The notes under the pieces: generated by a model | Database searches by the model: none | What the model was told of the DNA's origin: nothing | Seen by the model: the letters and a program-made list of their open reading frames with translations, nothing else | Source: an uncultured Collinsella sp. | Lineage (GTDB): Bacteria; Actinomycetota; Coriobacteriia; Coriobacteriales; Coriobacteriaceae | DNA length: 44,419 nucleotides | Assembly (NCBI GenBank): GCA_902464485.1 | Contig: CABQJJ010000011.1 | Location: forward strand, 1 to 44,419 | Direction of reading: 5' to 3' | Program-made: the position numbers and the translations under genes | Part shown: positions 9,001 through 16,863 of the stretch, one piece after another | Layout: each line of letters opens with the position of its first letter | Numbering within the stretch: the first letter of the stretch is position 1

Positions 9001-9226
9001 CGTCTCGATCTGTAACATCTAGCAGCCATTTTTGATCCTAGATGTTACAGATCGAGACGAATTGTTCAGCGGCAACCGTTTGTCTCAATCTGTAACATCT
9101 ACTCGGCAAATTAAGGTCTAACTGTTACAGATCGAGACAAACAGAAGACACCCGAATCGAAAATCTAAATCTGTAACACCAGGCCCACTTTTAGCGGCCA
9201 AGATGTTACAGATTGAGACGAATCGA
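9001..9226. repeat. Three tandem hairpins at an 80/81 bp period
   Basis: Each unit carries a left arm containing ATCTGTAACA and a right arm containing TGTTACAGAT[C/T]GAGAC. The left TGTAACA cores lie at 9011, 9091 and 9172, the right TGTTACA cores at 9043, 9123 and 9204: 80 and 81 bp steps in both series. Hairpin 1 (9001-9021 with 9039-9059) is a perfect 21 bp inverted repeat. Hairpin 2 (9078-9097 with 9123-9142) has one mismatch. Hairpin 3 keeps 11 paired bases (9168-9178 with 9204-9214). Loops and linkers are unrelated. The rest of 8864-9000 is AT-rich and holds nothing recognisable beyond probable clpB promoter DNA. Confidence 0.85.
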
Positions 9227-9227
9227 G

Positions 9228-9263
9228 CCGCCACAAAGGTGCCTGCCCCTTTGTGGCGGTTTT
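9228..9263 (+). repeat. CACAAAGG hairpin repeat, copy 1 (terminator-like)
   Basis: CCGCCACAAAGG-TGCCTGCC-CCTTTGTGGCGG followed by TTTT. A second copy with compensatory stem changes lies at 14336-14376 on the other strand. It could act as a terminator for plus-strand transcription of this intergenic region. Confidence 0.7.
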
Positions 9264-9267
9264 CGAC

Positions 9268-9299
9268 AAAAAGAAGCCGCCCCGATAACAGGGGCGGCT
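9268..9299 (-). terminator. Terminator downstream of the hydratase gene
   Basis: Minus strand: AGCCGCCCC-TGTTATC-GGGGCGGCT, then TCTTTTT. It lies 140-170 bases past the stop codon of the gene at 9437. Confidence 0.8.
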
Positions 9300-9353
9300 A
9301 CAAGCAAGTCTATTTATTAGCGTCCCTCAAGACCCAACGAGAACGTCGCGGTA

Positions 9354-9425
9354 GCCCCGGCCACACCTTTCCCTCGGGCGACCCTCGCGAAGCGCGTGAG
9401 CACGAGGGAAAGGTGTAGCCGGGGC
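9354..9425. repeat. Long 23 bp-arm palindrome after the hydratase gene
   Basis: Arms at 9354-9376 and 9403-9425 pair over 23 positions with one mismatch and enclose 26 bases. It begins 12 bases after the hydratase stop. Size and position recall the nested palindromes at 25649-25776 and 36327-36451, although the sequence differs. Confidence 0.75.
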
Positions 9426-9436
9426 GTACAGCAGAG

Positions 9437-11737
9437 TTACTCGGCAGCGGCCTTGAACTTGTTGTAGTTGATCAGGCAGCCGGCCTTGACGATGGCGCGC
9501 TCCTCTGCCGTCATATCGGCAATGTAGAGCTCAATCTGCTCGACCGCACCATCGGCGCGCACCACGTAGGCGGCGATGTCCTTTAGGTCACCATCGAGCG
9601 CGGCGCGGATGCCCGGCACAAAGACGTAGTCGCCCACCTCAAAGTTGGGCTCGGCCTCCATCTGGAAGGGCACCATGCCCCAGTTCATCACGTTAGAGCG
9701 ATAGCGCTTGGTGGCGTACTCGTGGACGATGTTTGCCAGACCGCCAATTACGCGCTGGCAGCTCGCAGCCTGCTCGCGGGCAGAACCGTCACCGGGCTTC
9801 TTAGCATAGAGCATGGAGCCGTACTCGGTCGCCTTGGCATCGGCCGCGACACCAGCGCCGGCCAGTGCCTCAAACACGCCCGAAAGCTCGGCATCGAGTG
9901 CCGCCAGATCACCCGCAGACTCGCCGGCAACACGGCGCTTCTCCACCGCGTCGACCTCCTTGGAGCGGCCCACGTAGGCCGGGTCGCGGCGGCTCAGCGT
10001 AAACTCGGCCAGACCCAGCGGGTTGGAGCGGAAGGAACTCGTCTCGCCCGAAGGAATGAGCTCGTCGGTCGTGGTGACCGGGTCCATGATCTTGGAGCAC
10101 ACCTTGAGCAGGATATCGTCGCCGAGGGGCTCCATCGCGGGCCACGGCTTGATGTTGGGACCTTCGACCAGCTCGTCGGCAGGCTCCGCCTTGCCAAAGC
10201 CCCAGTACACGCGCTTTTTGTACGGCGCGTCGTCAAAGGTGTACTCGCAGGCCTCGTCCCAAGTCTCCTCGGGCAGGTCGGTCGCCGGCGTCAGGACGCC
10301 GCCGTTGGCAGCCGTCGCCGCAATGGAGCGGGCGTCCATCAGGGCCACGGCACTCAGCTGGCCATTGCCCGGCTTGGAACCCTCGCGGTTGGGGAAGTTG
10401 CGCGTGGTGTGGCGGATCGAAAGGCCGTTGTTGGCGGGCGTGTCGCCGGCGCCAAAGCACGGGCCGCAGAACGCCGTGCGCACGATTGCACCGGCCTCCA
10501 TAAGGTCGTAGATGTAGCCGCGGCGTGTAAGCTCGAGCGCCACGGGCTGGCTCGTGGGGTAGACCGACAGCGAGAACTCGCCGCAGCCGGTGTTGGCACC
10601 CTTGAGCACGCGGGCAGCCTGGACCACGGAGTCGTAGTTGCCGCCCGAGCAGCCGGCGATAACGCCCTGCTGCACGTGCAGCTTACCGTCGACGATCTTG
10701 TCGAGCAAGCTAAAGTGCGTCTTGCCCTCGCCGATCTTGGCAGCCTCGAGCTCCACCTCGTGCAGGATGTCCTCGAGGTTCTCGTTGAGCTCGTCGATCT
10801 CAAAGCCGTTGGAAGGGTGGAACGGCAGCGCGATCATAGGCTTGATGCTCGACAGGTCGACCTCGACGCAGCCGTCATAGTAGGCAACATCGGCGGGCTT
10901 GAGCTCGCGGTAGTCGTCGCCGCGGCCGTGCATGGCCAGGAACGCGTGCGTGTCCTCGTCAGTTGCCCAAATGGAGGAAAGGCAGGTGGTCTCGGTGGTC
11001 ATGACGTCGACGCCGTTGCGGTAGTCGGTCGTCATGCTCGCGATGCCGGGCCCCACGAACTCCATGACCTTGTTCTTGACGTAGCCCTTGGCAAAGACGG
11101 CGCGGATGATGGCGAGCGCCACATCGTGCGGGCCGACGCCGGGGCGCGGGGCGCCCGTGAGGTAGATGGCCACGACGCCGGGATAGGCGACATCGTAGGT
11201 ATCGCGCAGCAGCTGCTTTGCCAGCTCGCCGCCGCCCTCGCCCACGGCCATGGTGCCCAGGGCGCCATAGCGGGTGTGCGAGTCGGAACCCAGGATCATC
11301 TTGCCGCAACCGGCGAAGTTCTCGCGCATAAAGGAGTGAATGACGGCGATGTGCGGCGGGACGAAGATGCCGCCGTACTTCTTAGCCGCGGAAAGGCCAA
11401 AGACATGGTCGTCCTCGTTGATGGTGCCGCCCACGGCGCACAGCGAGTTATGGCAGTTGGTGAGCACGTAGGGCAGCGGGAACTGCTCCATACCCGAGGC
11501 ACGAGCCGTCTGGATGATGCCGACAAAGGTGATGTCGTGGCTCGCCATGGCGTCGAAGCGAATCTTGAGCGCCTCGGGGTTGCCGGACGTATTGTGTGCC
11601 TGGAGGATCGAATACGCGATGGTACCGCGCTTGGCATCCTCGGGCACCTGCGTAATACCGCGCTCGGCAGCCTCGGCCGCAGGCACAACCTCGCTGCCGC
11701 CGCGCAGGTAGATGCCGTCCTCGTACAGCTTGACCAT
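9437..11737 (-). CDS. Aconitase-superfamily hydratase, YbhJ-like
   Basis: A 766-residue protein. The ATG at 11737 has GGGAG upstream; longer in-frame starts lack a ribosome site. It has the layout of a full-length aconitase: catalytic domains with GSDSHTRYGALG near residue 160, Fe-S cluster cysteines in GCSGGNYDS and FCGPCFGAGD (about residues 365-445), then a linker and a C-terminal swivel domain with YRSNVMNWGMVPFQ, matching the aconitase RSNLVGMG region. Aconitases hold a [4Fe-4S] cluster and isomerise citrate to isocitrate. YbhJ-type members are assigned to the family but their true substrate is unclear, so the reaction should be left open. No other tricarboxylic acid cycle gene is nearby. 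Confidence 0.85.
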   Translation of the reverse strand: MVKLYEDGIYLRGGSEVVPAAEAAERGITQVPEDAKRGTIAYSILQAHNTSGNPEALKIRFDAMASHDITFVGIIQTARASGMEQFPLPYVLTNCHNSLCAVGGTINEDDHVFGLSAAKKYGGIFVPPHIAVIHSFMRENFAGCGKMILGSDSHTRYGALGTMAVGEGGGELAKQLLRDTYDVAYPGVVAIYLTGAPRPGVGPHDVALAIIRAVFAKGYVKNKVMEFVGPGIASMTTDYRNGVDVMTTETTCLSSIWATDEDTHAFLAMHGRGDDYRELKPADVAYYDGCVEVDLSSIKPMIALPFHPSNGFEIDELNENLEDILHEVELEAAKIGEGKTHFSLLDKIVDGKLHVQQGVIAGCSGGNYDSVVQAARVLKGANTGCGEFSLSVYPTSQPVALELTRRGYIYDLMEAGAIVRTAFCGPCFGAGDTPANNGLSIRHTTRNFPNREGSKPGNGQLSAVALMDARSIAATAANGGVLTPATDLPEETWDEACEYTFDDAPYKKRVYWGFGKAEPADELVEGPNIKPWPAMEPLGDDILLKVCSKIMDPVTTTDELIPSGETSSFRSNPLGLAEFTLSRRDPAYVGRSKEVDAVEKRRVAGESAGDLAALDAELSGVFEALAGAGVAADAKATEYGSMLYAKKPGDGSAREQAASCQRVIGGLANIVHEYATKRYRSNVMNWGMVPFQMEAEPNFEVGDYVFVPGIRAALDGDLKDIAAYVVRADGAVEQIELYIADMTAEERAIVKAGCLINYNKFKAAAE

Positions 11738-11965
11738 ACTGTCTCCCACTCTGCCCAAAAGATTTGAGCGCATAGCATACATTCGTTCAATATCGTGCCA
11801 TAGAACGGTTGCGAGTGGGTTACGAATCTGTGCGTTCACTTTATTTTGGTAAAGCACTTGGGACGCCGGCTTATACACCGCCCGCGCCGGAACGCTAACG
11901 CATCATTCTTATTGCCGCATGCAGTACCAGGCAAACACATCCGATGCATTTGCCTCACTGCGCCC

Positions 11966-12679
11966 CTAACCCTGGGTCACCAGCCGGTATCCAATCCCCA
12001 CGTGTGTCTGGATATAACGCGGATGCGCGGGGTCCGACTCAATCTTCTTGCGCAGCGTGCCCATAAAGACGCGCAGGCTCGCAAGATCGCTTTTGGTCGT
12101 CGTGCCCCAAATCTCATGCAGAATGAATTGATGCGTCAGCACCTTATCGGCATTATGGGCCAATAGACACAATAGCTTGTACTCAATCGGTGTCAGATGC
12201 AGCTCATCGCCCGCCATCGATGCGACGCCGGCATCAAAATCGATATGCAGCTCGCCGGCATCAAACGTCCCCTCGGAAGCCACGCCTCCTGCTTGCATAT
12301 ACGAAAGACGCCTGAGCGTCGTGCGGATGCGAGCCAAGAGCTCCTCGACCGAAAACGGCTTAGTCAGGTAATCGTCGGCACCGGCATCGAGCGCGCGAAT
12401 CTTGTCCGCATCCTCGCTGCGCGCCGAGACCACGATGATCGGCATACCCGACCACGTACGCACCGACTCCACCACCTTGACGCCATCCATATCGGGCAGG
12501 CCCAAATCGAGCAACACGACGCTCGGTGCCTGTGAGGATGCGGCAGCGATGGCAGCGTGGGCGGTTTCCACGGCAATATGACGCAAGCCGTGCGCCTCAA
12601 GTGCAGCAACGATTAAGTTGCGCACGGCGGGATCGTCCTCAACAACCAAAATGAGCGGTTTCATAGCAGAGTTTGGCAC
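11966..12679 (-). CDS. kdpE: OmpR/KdpE-type response regulator
   Basis: A receiver domain starts at the internal Met (LILVVEDDPAVR). It contains the phosphoacceptor Asp in LLDLGLPDMDG near residue 57, the switch region VVSARSE and the Lys in YLTKPFS. A winged-helix DNA-binding domain follows (LTPIEYKLLCLLAHNADKV ... GIGYRLV). I set the start at GTG 12679 because GGAG lies 7 bases before it. That site overlaps the last codons and stop of the upstream kinase gene, so translation is probably coupled. An ATG five codons inside is the alternative. Similarity is to KdpE, the regulator of potassium uptake; the nearby Kup potassium transporter fits. Confidence 0.88.
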   Translation of the reverse strand: MPNSAMKPLILVVEDDPAVRNLIVAALEAHGLRHIAVETAHAAIAAASSQAPSVVLLDLGLPDMDGVKVVESVRTWSGMPIIVVSARSEDADKIRALDAGADDYLTKPFSVEELLARIRTTLRRLSYMQAGGVASEGTFDAGELHIDFDAGVASMAGDELHLTPIEYKLLCLLAHNADKVLTHQFILHEIWGTTTKSDLASLRVFMGTLRKKIESDPAHPRYIQTHVGIGYRLVTQG

Positions 12680-12683
12680 GGTG

Positions 12684-14309
12684 CTACTCCTTATCAAACG
12701 AAACATCGGCGGCAGGAAGCTCAATCGTAAAAACCGAGCCATGCGGTTCGGCCGCCGCGACCCCTATGCTACCGCCATGCGCCAACATAATGGATCGACA
12801 GAGCGAAAGTCCCAAGCCCACGCTGCGATGGCTATCAGCCAAGCCATGGTTGACAGTGTAGAACGATTCAAAGATCCGGCTCTGCTCCTCGGGCGCAATA
12901 CCGGGACCGTCATCGGCGACGGAACATGTCACCTGTCCATCGTTCGCCATAATCGAAATCACGATATGCGAGCCCGACGGCGTATAGGCAATAGCGTTGT
13001 TCACCAGGTTCACCACCAGCTGCACCATCAGACGCGCGTCCACATTAACCAGCGCCGGACCATCGCACGGAACCACTTTCAGACTGTGCTCGCACACCGC
13101 AGGACTAACATGACGCAGTGCCTCCTCGACGATGTCATCCATCAGCTCGAGCGTGGTCGACAGATGCATGCCGCCGCCTTCGAGCTTGGTGATGGCAAGC
13201 AGGTTTTCGACAGTAGCGTTCAGCCATAGCGCATCGGACCGGATGGATTTGAGCATCCCACGGCGAGTCTGGTCGTCAAGCACGGCCGTGCCGGTCGAGC
13301 CCTGGTCAAGCAGCACGTCGGCATTGCCCGAAATGCTGGTGAGCGGCGTGCGCAGATCGTGCGAGATGGAGCGCAGCAGGTTGGCGCGCAGCTGCTCATT
13401 TTTGGCAAGCACCGCCGCCTCCTCGCGCGCCTCCATGGCGCGGGCGCGGTCGAGCGCCAACTCGCCCTCGCTCACGATGGCATCGGCAAGTGTCCGCTCC
13501 TCGGAGGTCAGAGCATCGGACTCGGCGACAATGGCGAGTACCCCCACCACCGAGGCGGGATCGCCCGCTCGTACCATGGTGTCGCCCGAGCGCACAGTCA
13601 GGTATATACCATAGAACGCCGAGCCACCATAGGCGGCATCGAGCGGCGTTCCCACATAGGCGGACGCCGAGAGTCGCGGCGGCATCTGGGGCGTCAGCTG
13701 GTGCACCGACGCGGCATCACCCACGGCCGTGTACGTCGCACGCGGCAGCAGGTCATCATCGTCGGCGTCGGCGCTGTACCACACGACCGGACAGTCCGAA
13801 AGACGAGCCAGCTGCGTGGCCATGGCATGCACAATCTGCTGCTGATCGGCGCACCGCTGCAGCATGCGGTTGGTCTCGAGCACCATATGCGTGCGACGGT
13901 CGCTGGCGGCAGCCTGTGCCAAGGCGCGGCGCAGGGCCAACGCAATCGAGCTCGACACAAGCGAGACCACAAACATGATGAAAAACATGCCGGGATAGAC
14001 GCGGTCGATAAACGACAGCGAGTAGCGCGGATCGACAAACAAGAAGTTGTAGAGCGCCACGGCAGCAGCCGAGCTCAATAGGCAGTACAGGCGACTCCAA
14101 GTAAAAAACGCGCACAGCTGCACGGCAAACGCGTAAACGATCATGATGCTGGGACGAAGACCGGGATGGTCGAGCAGCGCACCGACAACCGTCGCGGCCA
14201 CCAGCAACCCCACCGACATGCATATGTCATACAGAGGGCCGCGTCGCGTCTGCGTTGTGCGCCGCCACCAAAAGTTATCGGCAATATCGCCGTCCGCATG
14301 GACATCCAT
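12684..14309 (-). CDS. kdpD: KdpD-like sensor histidine kinase lacking the N-terminal KdpD/USP domains
   Basis: A 541-residue protein. After about 25 residues comes the four-helix KdpD membrane domain (residues 27-125, with YNFLFVDPRYSL, close to KdpD). Next is a GAF-like region (about 145-275), then the dimerisation/phosphoacceptor site SISHDLRTPLTSISG near residue 320, an N-box LVNNAIAYTP near 440 and the ATP lid DDGPGIAPEEQSRIFESF. Classical KdpD carries about 400 extra N-terminal residues (KdpD and Usp domains) that bind c-di-AMP or sense turgor. They are absent here, so the input must come from the membrane or GAF part. The gene overlaps the regulator's ribosome site and lies downstream of kup. 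Confidence 0.9.
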   Translation of the reverse strand: MDVHADGDIADNFWWRRTTQTRRGPLYDICMSVGLLVAATVVGALLDHPGLRPSIMIVYAFAVQLCAFFTWSRLYCLLSSAAAVALYNFLFVDPRYSLSFIDRVYPGMFFIMFVVSLVSSSIALALRRALAQAAASDRRTHMVLETNRMLQRCADQQQIVHAMATQLARLSDCPVVWYSADADDDDLLPRATYTAVGDAASVHQLTPQMPPRLSASAYVGTPLDAAYGGSAFYGIYLTVRSGDTMVRAGDPASVVGVLAIVAESDALTSEERTLADAIVSEGELALDRARAMEAREEAAVLAKNEQLRANLLRSISHDLRTPLTSISGNADVLLDQGSTGTAVLDDQTRRGMLKSIRSDALWLNATVENLLAITKLEGGGMHLSTTLELMDDIVEEALRHVSPAVCEHSLKVVPCDGPALVNVDARLMVQLVVNLVNNAIAYTPSGSHIVISIMANDGQVTCSVADDGPGIAPEEQSRIFESFYTVNHGLADSHRSVGLGLSLCRSIMLAHGGSIGVAAAEPHGSVFTIELPAADVSFDKE

Positions 14310-14335
14310 CAGCGCCCCGCCCCTCTCTCAAAACA

Positions 14336-14376
14336 AAAACCACCACAAAGGGGACAGGCACCTTTGTGGTGGTTTT
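14336..14376 (-). terminator. CACAAAGG hairpin repeat, copy 2, between the small gene and kdpD
   Basis: Perfect 16 bp inverted repeat (AAAACCACCACAAAGG / CCTTTGTGGTGGTTTT) with a 9-base loop. It ends in TTTTTGTTTTG on the minus strand and also carries T residues on the plus strand. It may uncouple kdpDE from the upstream kup unit. It is the same element as 9228-9263. Confidence 0.75.
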
Positions 14377-14421
14377 CCCTTGTGGTGGTTCCAAGTGTAT
14401 AGCCTTTGCAGCCGGCAGTCG

Positions 14422-14616
14422 CTAGACAAACAACACGTGTGCGAGCAGTGCACACACGCAGGCAGCGACAAACACCAGCGCCACGATCGAAATCACGCGA
14501 TCAGCCATGTCCATGTTGGCTCGATTTGTAAAGAACCGATCTTCGGCGGCGTCGACGCGTGCCTCACGCACCATCTCGGCAACCACATCGCGGTCATCAA
14601 GCATCTTTGCATCCAT
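14422..14616 (-). CDS. Small single-pass membrane protein
   Basis: A 64-residue product. The ATG at 14616 has a strong GAGGAGG site 6 bases upstream; the ATG ten codons earlier has none. The N-terminal 40 residues are charged and helical (Asp, Glu and Arg-rich). The C-terminal 24 residues form one membrane helix (VISIVALVFVAACVCALLAH) reaching almost to the end, like a tail-anchored protein. It lies 61 bases after the kup stop on the same strand. A role as a small partner of Kup or the sensor kinase is possible but rests only on position. Confidence 0.6.
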   Translation of the reverse strand: MDAKMLDDRDVVAEMVREARVDAAEDRFFTNRANMDMADRVISIVALVFVAACVCALLAHVLFV

Positions 14617-14677
14617 GTTTGCCTCCTCGGTCTCAACCTTGTCCATCGAAAACCAACTCCATACAACCTGTCGGCGC

Positions 14678-16705
14678 CTACGGGCGTTCGTTGGGGGCCA
14701 GGCGCTGCATCTTGTTCACAGCCTTGAACTTGGTGAACAGCGGCACATACTCAAAGCTCACGTTGGAGTTCTCCAAGCCATACCAGCGCGCCGGCGTACC
14801 GGCAAAGCGGCGGATGATGTACTTGAGCGTGATGGCCGTGCGCTCGCTCGGCTCCACGTCACTCTCGGGCGCCAGGAGCTTGCGGATCATGACGAACTTG
14901 AACGTACCGATGTTGCCCGGATCCTTGTAGACCGAGTAATCGTGCGTCTGCGGCGGCAGCTCGCCCGTGGCGGCCAGATCCTGAACAACCTGGCGCAGGT
15001 AGGCGTTCACGCGCTGGTTAACCTTGTAGCCCAGGTACAGATGCACGCGGAAAACATAGTCGGTGCCAAACGTCTCGACCGAATAGGCAAAGGTATGCGG
15101 TTCGTCCATGGTCTCGACGTTCACGAACCACCAGGCACGGGCGCGCTTGGGGTGCTTGTCCAGAATCGAGTAGACGATATCGCGGTCGATGTAGTCGGTA
15201 TTGGTGTCCTTGGTCAGGTACACGATGTTGTCGCTCATAGGCTCGTAGCGATCGTCGTCGCGCAGGCGCTTGAGCTGCGGTAGATAGCTGCGCAGCGGCA
15301 GCAGCGTAAACTGACGCCGCTCGACCGCCGTGCCGTTGTACCAGCACACCATAACGCCCATGATGAGCATGGCCATAAGAATAGTGAAATAGCCGCCGTG
15401 GAAAAATTTGGTGAGCGAACTCACAAAGAAGAAGCCCTCGAGCATGAGGAAGAAGGCAACAAAGATATACGGGACGACCTTAAGGCCGCGATCGACATGC
15501 AAGTAGAAGAAGAGCAGCAGCGTGGTGCACATCATGGTCAGGGTAATCGCCAAGCCGTAGGCGGCCTCCATGTGCGCCGAGCTCTGGAACAGCAGCACCA
15601 CGATGACGCAGCCTACGAGCATGACGTTGTTGACCATGGGAATATAGAGCTGGCCCTTGGTCTCGGCAGGATAGAAGACCTGCATGTGCGGCATGAGGTC
15701 CAGGCGGCTGGCCTCGGACACCAGCGAGAATGCGCCAGTGATGAGCGCCTGCGAAGCGATGATGGCCGCGACGGTGGAAAGGCCGACGGCAAACGGGCGC
15801 AGGCCCGGGGCGAGCATCTGGTAGAACGGGTTGAGGTCGGCGATGCCCATAAGCTCCGGGTTGCCGGCGTTGTTGATAAGCCAAGCGCCCTGGCCCATAT
15901 AGGACAGCAGCAAGCAGCACTTAACGAACGGCCAGGTGGCGTAAATGTTGCCGCGACCCACATGGCCCATGTCGGAGTAGAGCGCCTCGGCACCGGTGGT
16001 GGCAAGGAAGCAGCTGCCCAGAATCATGATGCCTGCATGGTTGTTGGGGCTCAACAAAAAGCCGATGCCGCGCAGCGGGTTGAGGCACAGCAGCACCGCG
16101 GGGTACTTGAAGACAAAGAACAGACCCGTACCGCCCAGGAACAGAAACCACAGCGTCATGATGGGGCCAAAGGCGCGGCCAATCTTGGCCGTACCGATGC
16201 GCTGCACCAAGAAGAGCACAATGATGATGGCAAGCGTGATGGCCACGACGCGGGCCTGATCGTCGCCCAACACAGCATGGACTGCCGGAATGGTGCGCAG
16301 GCCCTCGATAGCCGTAGTCACGGTAACGGCAGGCGTCAGGATGCCATCGGCGAGCAGCGCCGCGCCGCCCAGCATGGCGGGGATGATGAGCCACTTGCCA
16401 CAGCGCTTAACCAAGCTGTACAGAGCAAAGATGCCGCCCTCGCCATGGTTGTCGGCGCGCAGCGAGATGAGCACGTACTTGACGGTCGTCAGCAGCGTGA
16501 CCGTCCATACGACGAGCGAGAGCGCGCCGAGCACGAACTCCTCCGTGACGCTTCCGATGCCGCCGTTGCCGGCAACGAGCGCCTTGGTTACATACATGGG
16601 GCTGGTGCCGATATCGCCGTACACCACGCCCAGCGTGACGAGCATCGCCGAGATGCTCACAGGAATCGCAGCGTGCGAGGCTGCCTCCTTGGCATTTTGT
16701 TCCAT
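14678..16705 (-). CDS. kup: KUP-family potassium uptake protein
   Basis: A 675-residue protein from ATG 16705, with GGGAGG 10 bases upstream. The family signature YGDIGTSPMYV lies near residue 30. About twelve membrane spans (residues 15-445) are followed by a hydrophilic C-terminal domain of about 220 residues, the normal Kup plan. Kup proteins import potassium with protons. Other visible hallmarks are GGEGGIFALYSL-like text (NHGEGGIFALY) near 90 and the FHGGYF motif near 425. The gene heads a minus-strand series of kup, small membrane protein, kdpD and kdpE. No cyclic-di-AMP (ydaO-type) riboswitch is recognisable in the 158 bp upstream. A TATAAT-like box lies at about 16740-16745. Confidence 0.95.
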   Translation of the reverse strand: MEQNAKEAASHAAIPVSISAMLVTLGVVYGDIGTSPMYVTKALVAGNGGIGSVTEEFVLGALSLVVWTVTLLTTVKYVLISLRADNHGEGGIFALYSLVKRCGKWLIIPAMLGGAALLADGILTPAVTVTTAIEGLRTIPAVHAVLGDDQARVVAITLAIIIVLFLVQRIGTAKIGRAFGPIMTLWFLFLGGTGLFFVFKYPAVLLCLNPLRGIGFLLSPNNHAGIMILGSCFLATTGAEALYSDMGHVGRGNIYATWPFVKCCLLLSYMGQGAWLINNAGNPELMGIADLNPFYQMLAPGLRPFAVGLSTVAAIIASQALITGAFSLVSEASRLDLMPHMQVFYPAETKGQLYIPMVNNVMLVGCVIVVLLFQSSAHMEAAYGLAITLTMMCTTLLLFFYLHVDRGLKVVPYIFVAFFLMLEGFFFVSSLTKFFHGGYFTILMAMLIMGVMVCWYNGTAVERRQFTLLPLRSYLPQLKRLRDDDRYEPMSDNIVYLTKDTNTDYIDRDIVYSILDKHPKRARAWWFVNVETMDEPHTFAYSVETFGTDYVFRVHLYLGYKVNQRVNAYLRQVVQDLAATGELPPQTHDYSVYKDPGNIGTFKFVMIRKLLAPESDVEPSERTAITLKYIIRRFAGTPARWYGLENSNVSFEYVPLFTKFKAVNKMQRLAPNERP

Positions 16706-16863
16706 AAGCCGGTTTCCTCCCAACTTTAACGTTCGAGGGGATTATAGGTAATCGGCCCATGTTTTAATGCACTGTTTTCCCAGCTAGATAAACATTTATA
16801 CGGTCTTTAGGCTACCGCGGCGATATGGAATGTGACAAAGTGGCTACCCATTTGTCGCATCCG

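Noticed and set aside
9722..11767. A 681-codon plus-strand frame opposite the hydratase gene
   Set aside because: Mirror frame of a well-conserved aconitase-type gene; no motif or ribosome site.
16706..16863. c-di-AMP (ydaO-type) riboswitch upstream of kup
   Set aside because: The region is short and lacks the conserved GGGGA- and GC-rich motif blocks of that riboswitch.
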